Source: Acidobacteriota bacterium (GTDB lineage Bacteria > Acidobacteriota > Blastocatellia > RBC074). From it: 42,629 nt of DNA. The position numbers and the translations under genes are program-made. Location of the stretch: contig JAHBSF010000046.1 in assembly GCA_019639255.1 (NCBI GenBank), forward strand, positions 1-42,629, in the 5' to 3' direction. Every line of letters begins with the position of its first letter. Within the stretch, counting starts at the first letter, position 1. The notes under the pieces were generated by a model. The model was not told the origin of the DNA. It saw nothing but the letters and a program-made list of their open reading frames with translations, and did not search any database. This document shows, one piece after another, positions 34,440 through 42,326 of the stretch.

Positions 34440-35665
34440 TGGCCGCAGTGTATCCGGCGCGGTTGGATGGTAAATCGGCGCCTGTAGCGGCATCTACAGC
34501 GGCATCTGCAGCATTGAGGGTCTCTGCAAACAGGCGCGACGCGCTGCTTTTAGCGCTTGCCGGGCTGCACGCGGCGGCGCTTTTGCTGCGACCTTCGATG
34601 CTGATTGTCGCAATCGGATTGTGGTGGAACGCCAATACGATTTCGCATAATTTCATCCATCGTCCGATGTTTGCATCGCGCGCGGGCCGCGCGGCGTTTT
34701 CGTGCGGCCTGAGCCTGCTGCTCGGATTTCCGCAATCGCTGTGGCGCGCGCGCCATCTCGCGCATCACGCGGGAAGGAAACCGCAAATCACCTGGAACGC
34801 CCAGATGATTGCGGAAACGCTGATGGTCGCGGCGCTGTGGTGCACGCTTGCGGCGGTAAAACCGATGTTTATGTTTTCCGTATGGCTGCCGGGATGGCTG
34901 CTCGGTCTGGCGCTGTGCCGTGTGCACGGACGCTACGAACACGCGCGCGGCGCCGTCAGCCATTACGGCCGCATATACAATCTGCTGTTTTTCAACGACG
35001 GTTATCACGCCGAACATCACGCGCATCCCGGAATGCACTGGTCGCGATTGCCGCAGCATAAAATCAAAGATGCGGCAACGAGCAACTGGCCCGCTGTGCT
35101 GCGCTGGATGGAGGATGTCAAAACCATAACCCCGTGCGCAGCGCTGTGCGCGCTTGAACGGATCGTAAGACGCTCGCCGCGCCTGCAACGCTTCGTTCTC
35201 GACCGCCACGAACGCGCGTTCAGAAAACTCCTGAACGATCTGCGCGCAACACGCGCCATCGCAGTCGAAGACATAAAAACCATCGGCGTAATCGGCGGAG
35301 GGCTGTTTCCGCGCACGGCTATGGTGCTTGCGCGAGTGTGCCCGAATGCGCGGCTGTCGCTCATAGATCTGGATAGCGCACATCTGGAAATGGCGAGGGA
35401 AACCCTCGGCGATTCGGTCGATTACGTGTGCGAACGCTTCGAGGCGGGCAATGCGCAAACTCCCGCCGATTCACAGGCGTTTGACGCCATCGTCATACCG
35501 CTTGCCTACGTCGGAAACCGCGAAGCGATTTACAGGCATCCGCCCGCGCGCGCCGTGTTCGTACACGACTGGATATGGCGAAGACGCGGGCGCAGCGCGA
35601 GCGCCGTGGTATCGCTGCTCCTGCTCAAAAGATTGAACGTGGTAGTTAAATCAAAAGAGAGATAA
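34436..35665 (+). CDS. Fatty acid desaturase-like protein fused to a Rossmann (methyltransferase-like) domain
   Basis: This is a 409-residue protein. ATG 34436 overlaps the preceding stop. Residues ~40-240 resemble membrane desaturases/hydroxylases: histidine boxes NTISHNFIHRP, RARHLAHHAG and the C-terminal GYHAEHHAHPG with hydrophobic segments between them. Residues ~280-405 are a nucleotide-binding-like domain beginning IGVIGGGLFPRTAMVLAR with acidic SLIDLDSAHLEMARE, as in SAM-dependent methyltransferases, followed by FDAIVIPLAYVG. The desaturase part is shorter than usual. It may modify a lipid or carotenoid-like substrate by oxidation and then methylation. The stop TAA (35663-35665) lies inside the next palindromic repeat. 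Confidence 0.75.
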   Translation: MMAAVYPARLDGKSAPVAASTAASAALRVSANRRDALLLALAGLHAAALLLRPSMLIVAIGLWWNANTISHNFIHRPMFASRAGRAAFSCGLSLLLGFPQSLWRARHLAHHAGRKPQITWNAQMIAETLMVAALWCTLAAVKPMFMFSVWLPGWLLGLALCRVHGRYEHARGAVSHYGRIYNLLFFNDGYHAEHHAHPGMHWSRLPQHKIKDAATSNWPAVLRWMEDVKTITPCAALCALERIVRRSPRLQRFVLDRHERAFRKLLNDLRATRAIAVEDIKTIGVIGGGLFPRTAMVLARVCPNARLSLIDLDSAHLEMARETLGDSVDYVCERFEAGNAQTPADSQAFDAIVIPLAYVGNREAIYRHPPARAVFVHDWIWRRRGRSASAVVSLLLLKRLNVVVKSKER

Positions 35666-35752
35666 CGGAACAAACGAAATGATACGAAAAGAACGGAAAA
35701 GTTGAATGTTTCCGTCTATTCCGTCTTATTTCGTTTGTTCCGTTATCTCTCT
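35657..35752. repeat. Intergenic palindromic repeat, type A (reverse orientation)
   Basis: GAGAGATAACGGAACAAACG and CGTTTGTTCCGTTATCTCTC pair over the outer arms; the core has GGAAAAGTTGAATGTTTCCG. The TAA in the left arm is the stop codon of the desaturase-like gene. The element ends 22 bp before the sulfatase start. Confidence 0.9.
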
Positions 35753-35773
35753 TTCTCCTGCTGTGGTTCAACT

Positions 35774-37546
35774 ATGAAAGCTCTGGCGCTGTTCTGCGTG
35801 CTTGCGCTGGCGAAAATAGTCGCGCTTGCCGGATACACGATTCCGCTTTCCGTATGGACGCCGCTTGCCTATCTGTGGCAGGACGCGGCCGTAGCTCTCG
35901 CGTTCGCCGCAATCGACGCGGCTTTTGCATCTCTCTCGAAGAAAACCGGATTCAATGCATCACGCATAAGCTGGGCGCTTTATTCGGTAATCGTTTTTTA
36001 CGCCGCAATCAACGTCGCCGTCGTGCGCGTGCTCGCCACGCCGATTACCTGGCCGATGATGCGCGCGGCGCGCGGCGCGCTTTCGGATTCGATTCTGCAT
36101 CACGCGACGGCGGGAAACCTTCTGGCCGTTGCGATGGTTGCCGCCGCCGGAATCGCGTTGCCGCGCGCGTTTTTATCCATCAAACCACGAACCGGGCTTT
36201 TTGCAAGACGAATCTCTGCATCGCTCGTTTGCATTGCGGTTTTGCTGATGCTGATCGGGCCTGCGGCAAGCTTGCGCATAGACACGGCGGGACTCGATCG
36301 CAACGCAGTATTCACGCTTGCAGCAGGCGCACGGCGACGCGCATTCGATCGATATACCGGTTCTTCAGAAAACTGGCGCGCAAGCGCGTTCGATCACCAC
36401 ACGGCGCAAGCGCCGGAGGAGGACATTTCGCGATTGCACGGCGCCGCCGCAGACCGCAATGTCGTAATGGTTGTGCTCGAATCGGCGGGGGCCCGCTACC
36501 TTAAACCTTACGGGGCTGACCGCGACCCTATGCCGAATCTGACCCTAATGGCGCAGCGCGGAGTTCTGTTTGAAAATGCGTATACAGTATTTCCCGAAAG
36601 CATAAAGACGCTTTATTCGATTCTTTGCGCCCGCGCGCCCGCGCTCGATACGCCCGCCGAACGTTACGCCGCCGTGCGTGGGCCGTCGCTTGCATCGGAA
36701 CTCAAGGCAGCGGGCTACCGCACGGGGCTGTTTCATTCGGGCCGTTTCGGATATCTGGGAATGGAGGAGGTAGTCTCGGGTCGCGGTTTCGATGCGCTGG
36801 AGGACGCCGGAGCGATCGGCGGCGAGCGCGAATCCAGCTTCGGCGTGGACGAGGCGTCGACAATCGACCGTATGCTCGCGTGGGTGGACGAAAAAGAAGG
36901 AAAATTTCTGATTACGTATCTGCCAATCGCCGGTCATCACCCCTACGATACGCCCGAACGCGGACCGTTTCCCGAGGTCGAGGATGCGGATCGTTACCTG
37001 AACGCGCTCGATTATGCGGACCGTATGCTCGGGCGTCTCATAGACGGACTGCGCGCGCGAGGGCTGGAGCATGAGACGCTGTTTGTAATCTTCGGCGATC
37101 ACGGCGAGGCGTTCGGACAACACGAGGGCAACTACGGTCACTCGCTTTTTCTGTACGAAGAAAACGTGCGCGTGCCCTACGTAATAGCGGCGCCGGGGCT
37201 GTGGTCCGGGGGCGTAAGGGTGCGGCGCGCCGTAAGCGTTGTCGATACGGCGCCCACGGTTCTGGATCTGCTGGGAATCGATCTGCCCGAAGCATTCGAG
37301 GGAGAGTCGATGCTCGATGCAGCGCATCGCATGGCGCTGTTTGCAACGGACTATTCGCTGCCGCTGCTCGGTTTGAGGGACGGCTGCTTCAAGTTCATAT
37401 ACGAAGTCGATGCGCGGCGCGGAAAACTCTTCGATCTGTGTTCGGATAAAGAGGAGCGCAGGGATCTGTCGGCGGTGGAGAGGGCGCGCGCGGCGGCGTA
37501 TGCCGGGAAGCTGATGCGCTGGAATGCGGCAATGCAGGAGAGATGA
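35774..37546 (+). CDS. LTA-synthase-like sulfatase family membrane protein
   Basis: The protein has 590 residues. ATG 35774 is used because the upstream frame lies within repeat DNA. The N-terminal ~190 residues contain about five membrane segments (ALFCVLALAKIVALAGYTI, YSVIVFYAAINVAVVRVLA, LVCIAVLLMLIGPAAS). The sulfatase/phosphoethanolamine-transferase domain starts near residue 230: VVMVVLESAGARYLKPYG with a metal Glu, PESIKTLYSIL with the probable Thr nucleophile, TYLPIAGHHPYDTP, and VIFGDHGEAFGQHEGNYGHSLFLYEENVRVP with Asp-His. The Glu/Thr/Asp-His set fits LTA-synthase-type enzymes rather than Cys/Ser sulfatases. It probably acts on periplasmic lipid or glycan head groups. Its TGA lies in the next repeat arm. 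Confidence 0.88.
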   Translation: MKALALFCVLALAKIVALAGYTIPLSVWTPLAYLWQDAAVALAFAAIDAAFASLSKKTGFNASRISWALYSVIVFYAAINVAVVRVLATPITWPMMRAARGALSDSILHHATAGNLLAVAMVAAAGIALPRAFLSIKPRTGLFARRISASLVCIAVLLMLIGPAASLRIDTAGLDRNAVFTLAAGARRRAFDRYTGSSENWRASAFDHHTAQAPEEDISRLHGAAADRNVVMVVLESAGARYLKPYGADRDPMPNLTLMAQRGVLFENAYTVFPESIKTLYSILCARAPALDTPAERYAAVRGPSLASELKAAGYRTGLFHSGRFGYLGMEEVVSGRGFDALEDAGAIGGERESSFGVDEASTIDRMLAWVDEKEGKFLITYLPIAGHHPYDTPERGPFPEVEDADRYLNALDYADRMLGRLIDGLRARGLEHETLFVIFGDHGEAFGQHEGNYGHSLFLYEENVRVPYVIAAPGLWSGGVRVRRAVSVVDTAPTVLDLLGIDLPEAFEGESMLDAAHRMALFATDYSLPLLGLRDGCFKFIYEVDARRGKLFDLCSDKEERRDLSAVERARAAAYAGKLMRWNAAMQER

Positions 37547-37632
37547 GGGAACAAACGGAAATGTACGGAACAAACGAAAAGATCGCCGATTTTCGGTGTT
37601 TTTCGTTCTTTTTCGTTTGTTCCGTTATCTCT
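37538..37632. repeat. Intergenic palindromic repeat, type B
   Basis: It begins GAGAGATGAGGGAACAAACG, whose TGA is the sulfatase stop, and ends TCGTTTGTTCCGTTATCTCT. The core ACGAAAAGATCGCCGATTTTCG is shared with the copy at 10491-10577. The right end lies directly before the stop of the convergent small gene (37634). Confidence 0.88.
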
Positions 37633-37633
37633 T

Positions 37634-37900
37634 TTACATGTCGCGCGGGCTTAGGTATTGATCGTAGCGGCGCACGGGTTCCCAACTCGGCGGCGGCGTA
37701 AACGGGAGCGGCGCGTCCGGAAAGCGCTCTTCGAGAGCTACGACTTCTACCGCTTCGGTGTAAAGCCGATCGAAGCTCTCAATCGGGCTGCCGTTGCGCA
37801 TGCATGCCGCCAGATGACGTCTGATGATGCGGTCAACCTTTGCCCGCGTTTCGGGCGTCAGTCCGCCGAGCAACTTTTGCGTTTGTGCCGATAGTTTCAT
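37634..37900 (-). CDS. Small conserved-looking protein of unknown function (88 aa)
   Basis: ATG 37900 is chosen because GGAGGGAC stands just upstream on the minus strand; the longer frame to 37921 would start in that site. The protein is soluble, with LSAQTQKLLGGLTPETRAKVDRIIRRHLAACM, a helical beginning, then FDRLYTEAVEVVALEERFP and a proline-rich tail PLPFTPPPSWEPVRRYD. I do not recognise the family. Its stop adjoins a type B repeat shared with the convergent sulfatase gene. Confidence 0.65.
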   Translation of the reverse strand: MKLSAQTQKLLGGLTPETRAKVDRIIRRHLAACMRNGSPIESFDRLYTEAVEVVALEERFPDAPLPFTPPPSWEPVRRYDQYLSPRDM

Positions 37901-37913
37901 AAGTCCCTCCCAC

Positions 37914-38001
37914 CGGAACAAACGAAATAAGACGGAAACTACGAAAATATTAAACTCTTCCGTAATTTTCGTTTCATTTCGTTTGTTCCGTTATCTCTCT
38001 T
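37914..38001. repeat. Palindromic repeat, type A, with trimmed left arm
   Basis: CGGAACAAACGAAATAAGACGG is the left arm without its first ~8 bases. The core has AATATTAAACTCTTCCGTAATT, and the right arm ends CGTTTGTTCCGTTATCTCTC. It lies between two minus-strand genes, 13 bp upstream of the small gene. Confidence 0.85.
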
Positions 38002-38037
38002 GCAGTTTCACGCAACGATGCGACTCCGCCGTGCGAA

Positions 38038-38541
38038 CTACTTCGGCAGAATGACGCTGTCTATGACGTGAATCACGCCGTTGGTCGCGGCAATGTCGGT
38101 CTTGACTACATTAGCGTTGTCGACCATTACCTTGCCGTCCTTGACCGTGATCTTCACCGATGAACCCTCTACGGTCTTCGCCGACTTCAGCTTCACTACA
38201 TCCTTGGCCATCACGCTGCCCGCCACTACGTGATAGGTAAGTATCTTCGTAAGCTTCGCCTTGTCCTGAAGCAGCGCTTCGACCGTTCCCGCAGGCAGCT
38301 TGGCAAACGCCTCGTCGGTCGGAGCAAATACGGTGAAAGGCCCCGCGCCCTTCAGCGTTTCAACCAGCCCCGCAGCCTGCAACGCCGCAGCAAGCGTCTT
38401 GAAACTGCCCGCCTCTACCGCCGTGTCCACGATGTCTTTCGTAGCACCGACATTGGCCGTCGCCGGCATCACCATCACCATCACCGCTACCGCCGTCGCA
38501 ACCGCCAACATCGGTCCCGCAATCTTCGCCCTGATGCTCAT
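38038..38541 (-). CDS. Secreted fasciclin (FAS1) domain protein
   Basis: This is a 167-residue protein. ATG 38541 follows GGAGGGAGATTACAG; the frame to 38568 would start upstream of that site. Residues ~1-30 are a signal peptide ([25 protein letters not shown]). The rest is one FAS1 domain: [45 protein letters not shown] (H1 motif), [14 protein letters not shown] (YH motif) and [22 protein letters not shown]1 domains mediate adhesion or ligand binding outside the cell. It is divergent from the MerR-B12 regulator and could be its target. Confidence 0.92.
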   Translation of the reverse strand: MSIRAKIAGPMLAVATAVAVMVMVMPATANVGATKDIVDTAVEAGSFKTLAAALQAAGLVETLKGAGPFTVFAPTDEAFAKLPAGTVEALLQDKAKLTKILTYHVVAGSVMAKDVVKLKSAKTVEGSSVKITVKDGKVMVDNANVVKTDIAATNGVIHVIDSVILPK

Positions 38542-38666
38542 CTGTAATCTCCCTCCAAATTTAATCAACGCGTCCTTTTGTTTGGGGCCGAGCCCTCAAT
38601 CGACTCAATCTCTCCCCCCCCCTCTCCAGCCTGACGATTCGCAAGATACTACCCTTTGCCATTGTC

Positions 38667-38672
38667 TGTCAA
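38667..38672 (-). promoter_or_regulatory. Candidate -35 box for the fasciclin gene
   Basis: The minus-strand sequence TTGACA lies here. TATCTT-like bases follow at ~18 bp spacing, giving a weak -10. It is the divergent counterpart of the regulator's own -35 box. Confidence 0.35.
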
Positions 38673-38679
38673 GTGTTAA

Positions 38680-38712
38680 TCCAAGACAAATGTATGACAA
38701 AATATGATCAAA
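38680..38712 (+). promoter_or_regulatory. Candidate operator: three 11-bp direct repeats
   Basis: TCCAAGACAAA, TGTATGACAAA and ATATGATCAAA follow each other at exact 11-bp spacing, consensus nnnnnGAnCAAA. CarH/LitR-type MerR-B12 regulators bind operators built of 11-bp direct repeats as tetramers. A related TTGACAAA overlaps the regulator's own -35 box at 38736. This fits autoregulation and control of the fasciclin gene. Confidence 0.5.
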
Positions 38713-38735
38713 GCAAATTCGTGGGGGGCAGATGC

Positions 38736-38764
38736 TTGACAAACCATAGACAGAGGAATAGGAT
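38736..38764 (+). promoter_or_regulatory. Candidate promoter of the MerR-B12 regulator gene
   Basis: TTGACA (38736-38741), a 17-bp spacer and TAGGAT (38759-38764) form a sigma-70-like promoter 40 bp before the start codon. The -35 box overlaps an additional GACAAA motif like those in the candidate operator. Confidence 0.55.
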
Positions 38765-38803
38765 GCGGGCAGTTTGGCAGGTAGGGGGAGAGAGGGGAAA
38801 AAA

Positions 38804-39739
38804 ATGTTGTATCCGATTCGGGCGGTAGCGAAGTTGACGGGATTGAGCATAGACACGTTGCGGGCGTGGGAGCGGCGGTATGGGGCGGTAGAGCCGCAGC
38901 GGGACGACAGGGGGCGGTTATACAGCGAGTCGGATGTAAGGCGATTGCATTTATTGCGTACGGCGGTAGAGCGGGGGCATGCGATAGGGCGGCTTGCGGG
39001 GTTAAGCGACGGGCAGTTGAAGGATCTGCTGTCGTATACGGCTACGGTAAACGAGGGGCGCGAGGCGCTTGCTGCGGGAGTTGCGCCAACGCCCCGGCGG
39101 GCGGTGCGGCCGGCTCTGATACAGGGGGTGATGGCATCGATTGAGCGGTTTGATTATGCGGCGGCGGACCGGGAGTTGGCGCGGTTGGGGGCGTTGCTGT
39201 CGCCGCGCGAGCTGGTGCATCAGGTAGCGCAGCCGCTGATGCTGCACATAGGCGACGAATGGCATGCGGGGCGGCTGGGGATCGCGCAGGAGCACATGGG
39301 ATCGTCGCTATTGCGCAATCTTCTGGGTGCGCTCGTCAGGCTTTATGTGCGGAATGATCCGCCGGCGACGCTGCTTTTGACTACACCGAGCGACGAGCGG
39401 CACGAATTCGGCATATTGCTGGCGGCGATGCTGGCGGCGGGCGGCGGGCTGGGCATCGTTTATCTGGGCACGGATCTGCCTGCGGAGGAGATAGTGAAGG
39501 CGGCGGGGCGGACGAGCGCCGGGGCCGTAGTGCTGGGGATGACGGGATCGGAAGAGGCGAAGAAATCGATGGGGTGTTTCGCGCAGGTTGTGCGCGAGTT
39601 GCCCGAAAGTACCGAGTTGTGGGTCGGCGGATTGAAATCCGAAGAGCTTGCAAAGGAAGTAAAAAAGACGCGCGCGCTGGTGATCGAAGATTTCCCCGCG
39701 CTCGAAAAACACCTGATCCGGCTCGGAGCGCAATTTTAG
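38804..39739 (+). CDS. MerR-family regulator with cobalamin-binding domain (CarH/LitR-like photoreceptor)
   Basis: This is a 311-residue protein from ATG 38804 after GGGGGAGAGAGGGG. Residues 1-70 are a MerR winged helix (YPIRAVAKLTGLSIDTLRAWERRYG). Residues ~100-185 are a B12-binding helical cap with EWHAGRLGIAQEH: Trp153, nine residues, then Glu163-His164. This Wx9EH motif marks adenosylcobalamin-dependent photoreceptors such as CarH. Residues ~190-305 are the Rossmann B12 domain with ERHEFG (His200 as probable lower axial ligand), GIVYLGTDLPAEEIV and VLGMTGSEEAK. In known CarH, dark AdoCbl tetramers repress and light releases them. The gene is followed closely by an ISL3 insertion. Confidence 0.93.
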   Translation: MLYPIRAVAKLTGLSIDTLRAWERRYGAVEPQRDDRGRLYSESDVRRLHLLRTAVERGHAIGRLAGLSDGQLKDLLSYTATVNEGREALAAGVAPTPRRAVRPALIQGVMASIERFDYAAADRELARLGALLSPRELVHQVAQPLMLHIGDEWHAGRLGIAQEHMGSSLLRNLLGALVRLYVRNDPPATLLLTTPSDERHEFGILLAAMLAAGGGLGIVYLGTDLPAEEIVKAAGRTSAGAVVLGMTGSEEAKKSMGCFAQVVRELPESTELWVGGLKSEELAKEVKKTRALVIEDFPALEKHLIRLGAQF

Positions 39740-39740
39740 G

Positions 39741-39820
39741 ATGACGCAACGCGCAGTACGCTGCGGAAACAGTACGACATCGGCGCGAGGCTTACGGATG
39801 CATTCATCGCTGTTTTTATT
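39741..39820 (+). pseudogene. Possible gene start cut by the insertion sequence, doubtful
   Basis: An ATG at 39741 opens a frame (MTQRAVRCGNSTTSARGLRM) that runs into the IS left end 80 bp later. No family is recognised and there is no clear ribosome site; it may be chance. If real, it was truncated by the IS. Confidence 0.2.
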
Positions 39821-41181
39821 GGCTCTTTGTGAATCGTCGGGAAACAGCACCATATCTTGTGGCGTCAAGCAGCAAAAGCGTCAAGGCCGTTCAAGTCGAG
39901 CCAGAGACGGCGAAAGAGAGTTACCGGGTTCGGGATCCCGTAACAGCGACGCTTGATAACTTTGATCTTGTTGTTGAGACCTTCGACCCAGCCGCTGGTC
40001 AAACGACTGAGGAAGTAGTTGGTGATCTGGTCCATCCAGTTCTCGAGGGTGATGAGGAAAGAATCGAAGCAGGTCAAACCGGTGCTTCTGACCTCAGCCA
40101 TCCAGCGGCGCAAGGCGCGCTCGGCGGATTGTTTAGTATGAGCCGTCTCGAAAATGTCGGTCAGCTTCTCGCGTAGTTGGTAACCTCGGCGCAGAACCGG
40201 GGAGCATTCAAAGAGCAGGTCAAGCAATTGGAGTTCTTCATCGGTCAAATCCTGATGGTTGCGCCGCAAAGCCCAGATCACGCCCTTCAATCCGGCGTAC
40301 TCATCGGGTTTGAGGGCGGCTTTGAGGTTGTGCATCTCGGTTTTGCGCAACTCGTCGAGCGCCGCACGATACCCTTTGGCGACGTGAAAACGATCAGCGA
40401 CGACGCGGGCCGCCGGCAAGACTTCGGCAACCGCGTTGGTGAATCCTTTATACATCTCGGTGCAAACCTGCTCGACCGTCGCACGCAAATGTTCGGGGAT
40501 GCTCTGGAGGAAGGCTTTGACGGTCTCTTTCTCACGCCCCTCAAGCACCCCGAGGATGACCGGGCGTCCAAGATCATCACGACTTGAAACAACGGTGACA
40601 AAATCCTGATGCCCTTTGAGCAAGGAAATCTCATCCAGTCCGAGCACACGCAATTGGGTCAACTCCCGCCAGTCGACCCCTTCGCTCACCTCACGCTCGA
40701 GCAATCCCCTCAGGATGCCGTAATTGATCTCTTGCTTGCGCGCCACTTCCGCGAGCGTGCTCCCGACCATCTCTCGCAGCAACGATTTGGCATATGCTTT
40801 CGTGCAATGCGCCGCCAGATCGTACCAGTCTCCGTGTTGCGTCGTCGTTGGTCCATCCTCGCAATTCTGACATCGATACCTCTTCGTCCTCAGGTAGATA
40901 TAGACCGGTCGTTCACAGATCGGCAGATGCCGCAGTTCAACTGTTTCGCCGTCGCTGTAGTATTCAGTCGCTTTTTTTCCGCACTTGTGGCACTTGGTGA
41001 AATTCGAGGAGATCTTCGCCCTGATCGTGATCCTTTGCTCTCCGATCTCCAGGTCTTCCACCTCCAATCCCCCGATATTCAGCAATTTCTCGATCGAAAC
41101 TGTCATCGCCTTACCCTCTTCATAATTTGGGATCCCCGACCACTATATTTTGTGGCCTCTCCCAGCAATTCACAAAGAGCC
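39821..41181. mobile_element. ISL3-family insertion sequence
   Basis: The 1361-bp element is bounded by inverted repeats GGCTCTTTGTGAATCGTCGG (from 39821) and, on the other strand from 41181, GGCTCTTTGTGAATTGCTGG; 19 of 22 terminal positions match. GGCTCTTTG ends are characteristic of ISL3. The flanking 8-mers (TTTTTATT left, AAAATAAC right) are not a direct repeat, although ISL3 elements usually make 8-bp duplications. The element may have recombined with another copy, or the flanks may have been rearranged. Confidence 0.92.
39865..41106 (-). CDS. ISL3-family transposase
   Basis: This 413-residue transposase is complete. The N-terminus has a zinc-binding zf-ISL3 region (CHKCGKK and RCQNCEDGP) and ICERPVYIYLRTKRYRC. 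An HTH (VARKQEINYGILRGLL) follows. The DDE_Tnp_ISL3 catalytic core has VLGLDEISLLKGHQDF (first Asp), RVVADRFHVAKGY (second Asp) and TSGWVEGLNNKIKVIKR (Glu). No frameshift is seen, so the element could be active. Confidence 0.95.
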   Translation of the reverse strand: MTVSIEKLLNIGGLEVEDLEIGEQRITIRAKISSNFTKCHKCGKKATEYYSDGETVELRHLPICERPVYIYLRTKRYRCQNCEDGPTTTQHGDWYDLAAHCTKAYAKSLLREMVGSTLAEVARKQEINYGILRGLLEREVSEGVDWRELTQLRVLGLDEISLLKGHQDFVTVVSSRDDLGRPVILGVLEGREKETVKAFLQSIPEHLRATVEQVCTEMYKGFTNAVAEVLPAARVVADRFHVAKGYRAALDELRKTEMHNLKAALKPDEYAGLKGVIWALRRNHQDLTDEELQLLDLLFECSPVLRRGYQLREKLTDIFETAHTKQSAERALRRWMAEVRSTGLTCFDSFLITLENWMDQITNYFLSRLTSGWVEGLNNKIKVIKRRCYGIPNPVTLFRRLWLDLNGLDAFAA

Positions 41182-41189
41182 AAAATAAC

Positions 41190-41459
41190 TGTTGACAGCC
41201 GACATTGACGGGCGTATATCCCGCTCGGGTTAGCAACATTAACCTTCTGCCCCTCGCCATACAAACCGCTAACTCGCTGGAGATCACTGCAATCCTAGTA
41301 CAAGACAAACAAGGATACGGGTAATGGAGACGTGAAATAAGCTCATTGTACAATTAGACTTTCAAGTAACAAAACCAGAAAGGAAATCGCACGATGAGAG
41401 ATATTTGTTCGGTATAGCAAAGGCTTTTGCTGAATCTAATCTAGCATCGCCCACGGATC
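41190..41459. other. Non-coding AT-richer stretch right of the IS
   Basis: I see no credible gene or repeat in this segment. Base composition differs from the GC-rich sequence left of the insertion sequence. It leads into the IS4-type remnant. Confidence 0.4.
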
Positions 41460-41775
41460 AAGTTTGTTGCCGCTTTTATCGTCGCATTGGTGAGCGTCAA
41501 AAACATTAACCTGATAGAGATCGCCTGCGCCTTGGCCGGAAAAGCTAAGCGGGAATCTCAATACAAAAAGCTACAACGCATCTTTCGACTCTTTGAATTG
41601 CCCTACGCCGACTTTGCCCAATGTATCGTCAAGATGCTTGATGTGCCCGGGCCATGGCAAATGACGATAGACCAGACTAACTGGAAGTTCGGCCGGACCG
41701 ATCTCAATATTTTCTTGCTCGGCATCGTACATCAGCGGATCGTCTATCCCTTGAACTGGCCCCTCCTCTGCACTT
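41460..41775 (+). pseudogene. IS4-family transposase, N-terminal fragment
   Basis: The frame reads FVAAFIVALVSVKNINLIEIA, then KRESQYKKLQRIFRLFELPYADFA, PWQMTIDQTNWKFGRTDLNIFLLGIVHQRIVYPLNW. TIDQTNWKFG carries the first catalytic Asp of IS4-type transposases (usual form DRTNW). The recognisable text stops near 41775; the following ORF is unrelated. The N-terminal helix region is partly missing. The expected continuation is found on the opposite strand at 42039-42299. Confidence 0.75.
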
Positions 41776-42038
41776 TCAGTGCAGAGTGGTTTAGTTTCAT
41801 CAGTGGCGATGAAGCCACGTTTCATCATGGCTTTATTCGAAACGCCACTGTAATTTCCATAGGAGTCGAGCGTAATCCGCGACGCTGCTTTCGGCCAGCG
41901 TCAGCGAGACGATGATCAGGTACTCATCGCTGCCCAAGTAGCATCTGCTAAATTACCATTCATCGCCCCACATTCACAGAGCCTCACCGATGATCAGCAG
42001 TTGATTCACACGGGTGGCGCGGAGTGCCCAGGCCGCCA

Positions 42039-42299
42039 CTAACTGACCACGACCGTTGCGACGGGAAAGTTCCCGCGCACGCGCAGAGGAAAATCGACCC
42101 TATTCTTTCTCAAACAGGATAACCATTCTTTGCCGACGAATTCGCGGTTGGCCAAGATACGATCGGTCTGCACTTTGTTAAACAGATCGATGAAGATCGC
42201 CGGCACCGTGGTTCGTTCGTCAGTGTATGAGCTGACGGTTTTAGGCAGCACCAGCCGAACCAGGGGATAGAGACTCCTCTGAGCATTACCAATCACTGC
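42039..42299 (-). pseudogene. IS4-family transposase, central fragment in inverted orientation, frameshifted
   Basis: The minus strand reads VLPKTVSSYTDERTTVPAIF, then DLFNKVQTDRILANREFVGKEWLSCL and FPLRVRGNFP. This matches the segment of IS4-type transposases around the second catalytic Asp (usually LADREFIG...W). The upstream part RGVSIPWFG lies in another frame, so a frameshift exists near 42260. It fits directly after the plus-strand fragment, which implies an inversion or two copies. Confidence 0.7.
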
Positions 42300-42326
42300 A
42301 AAGTATTAGCTCCTTAGGAGGATACC

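Noticed and set aside
41120-41353. 77-residue minus-strand ORF right of the IS
   Set aside because: It spans the IS right end and non-coding DNA, with no motif or ribosome site.
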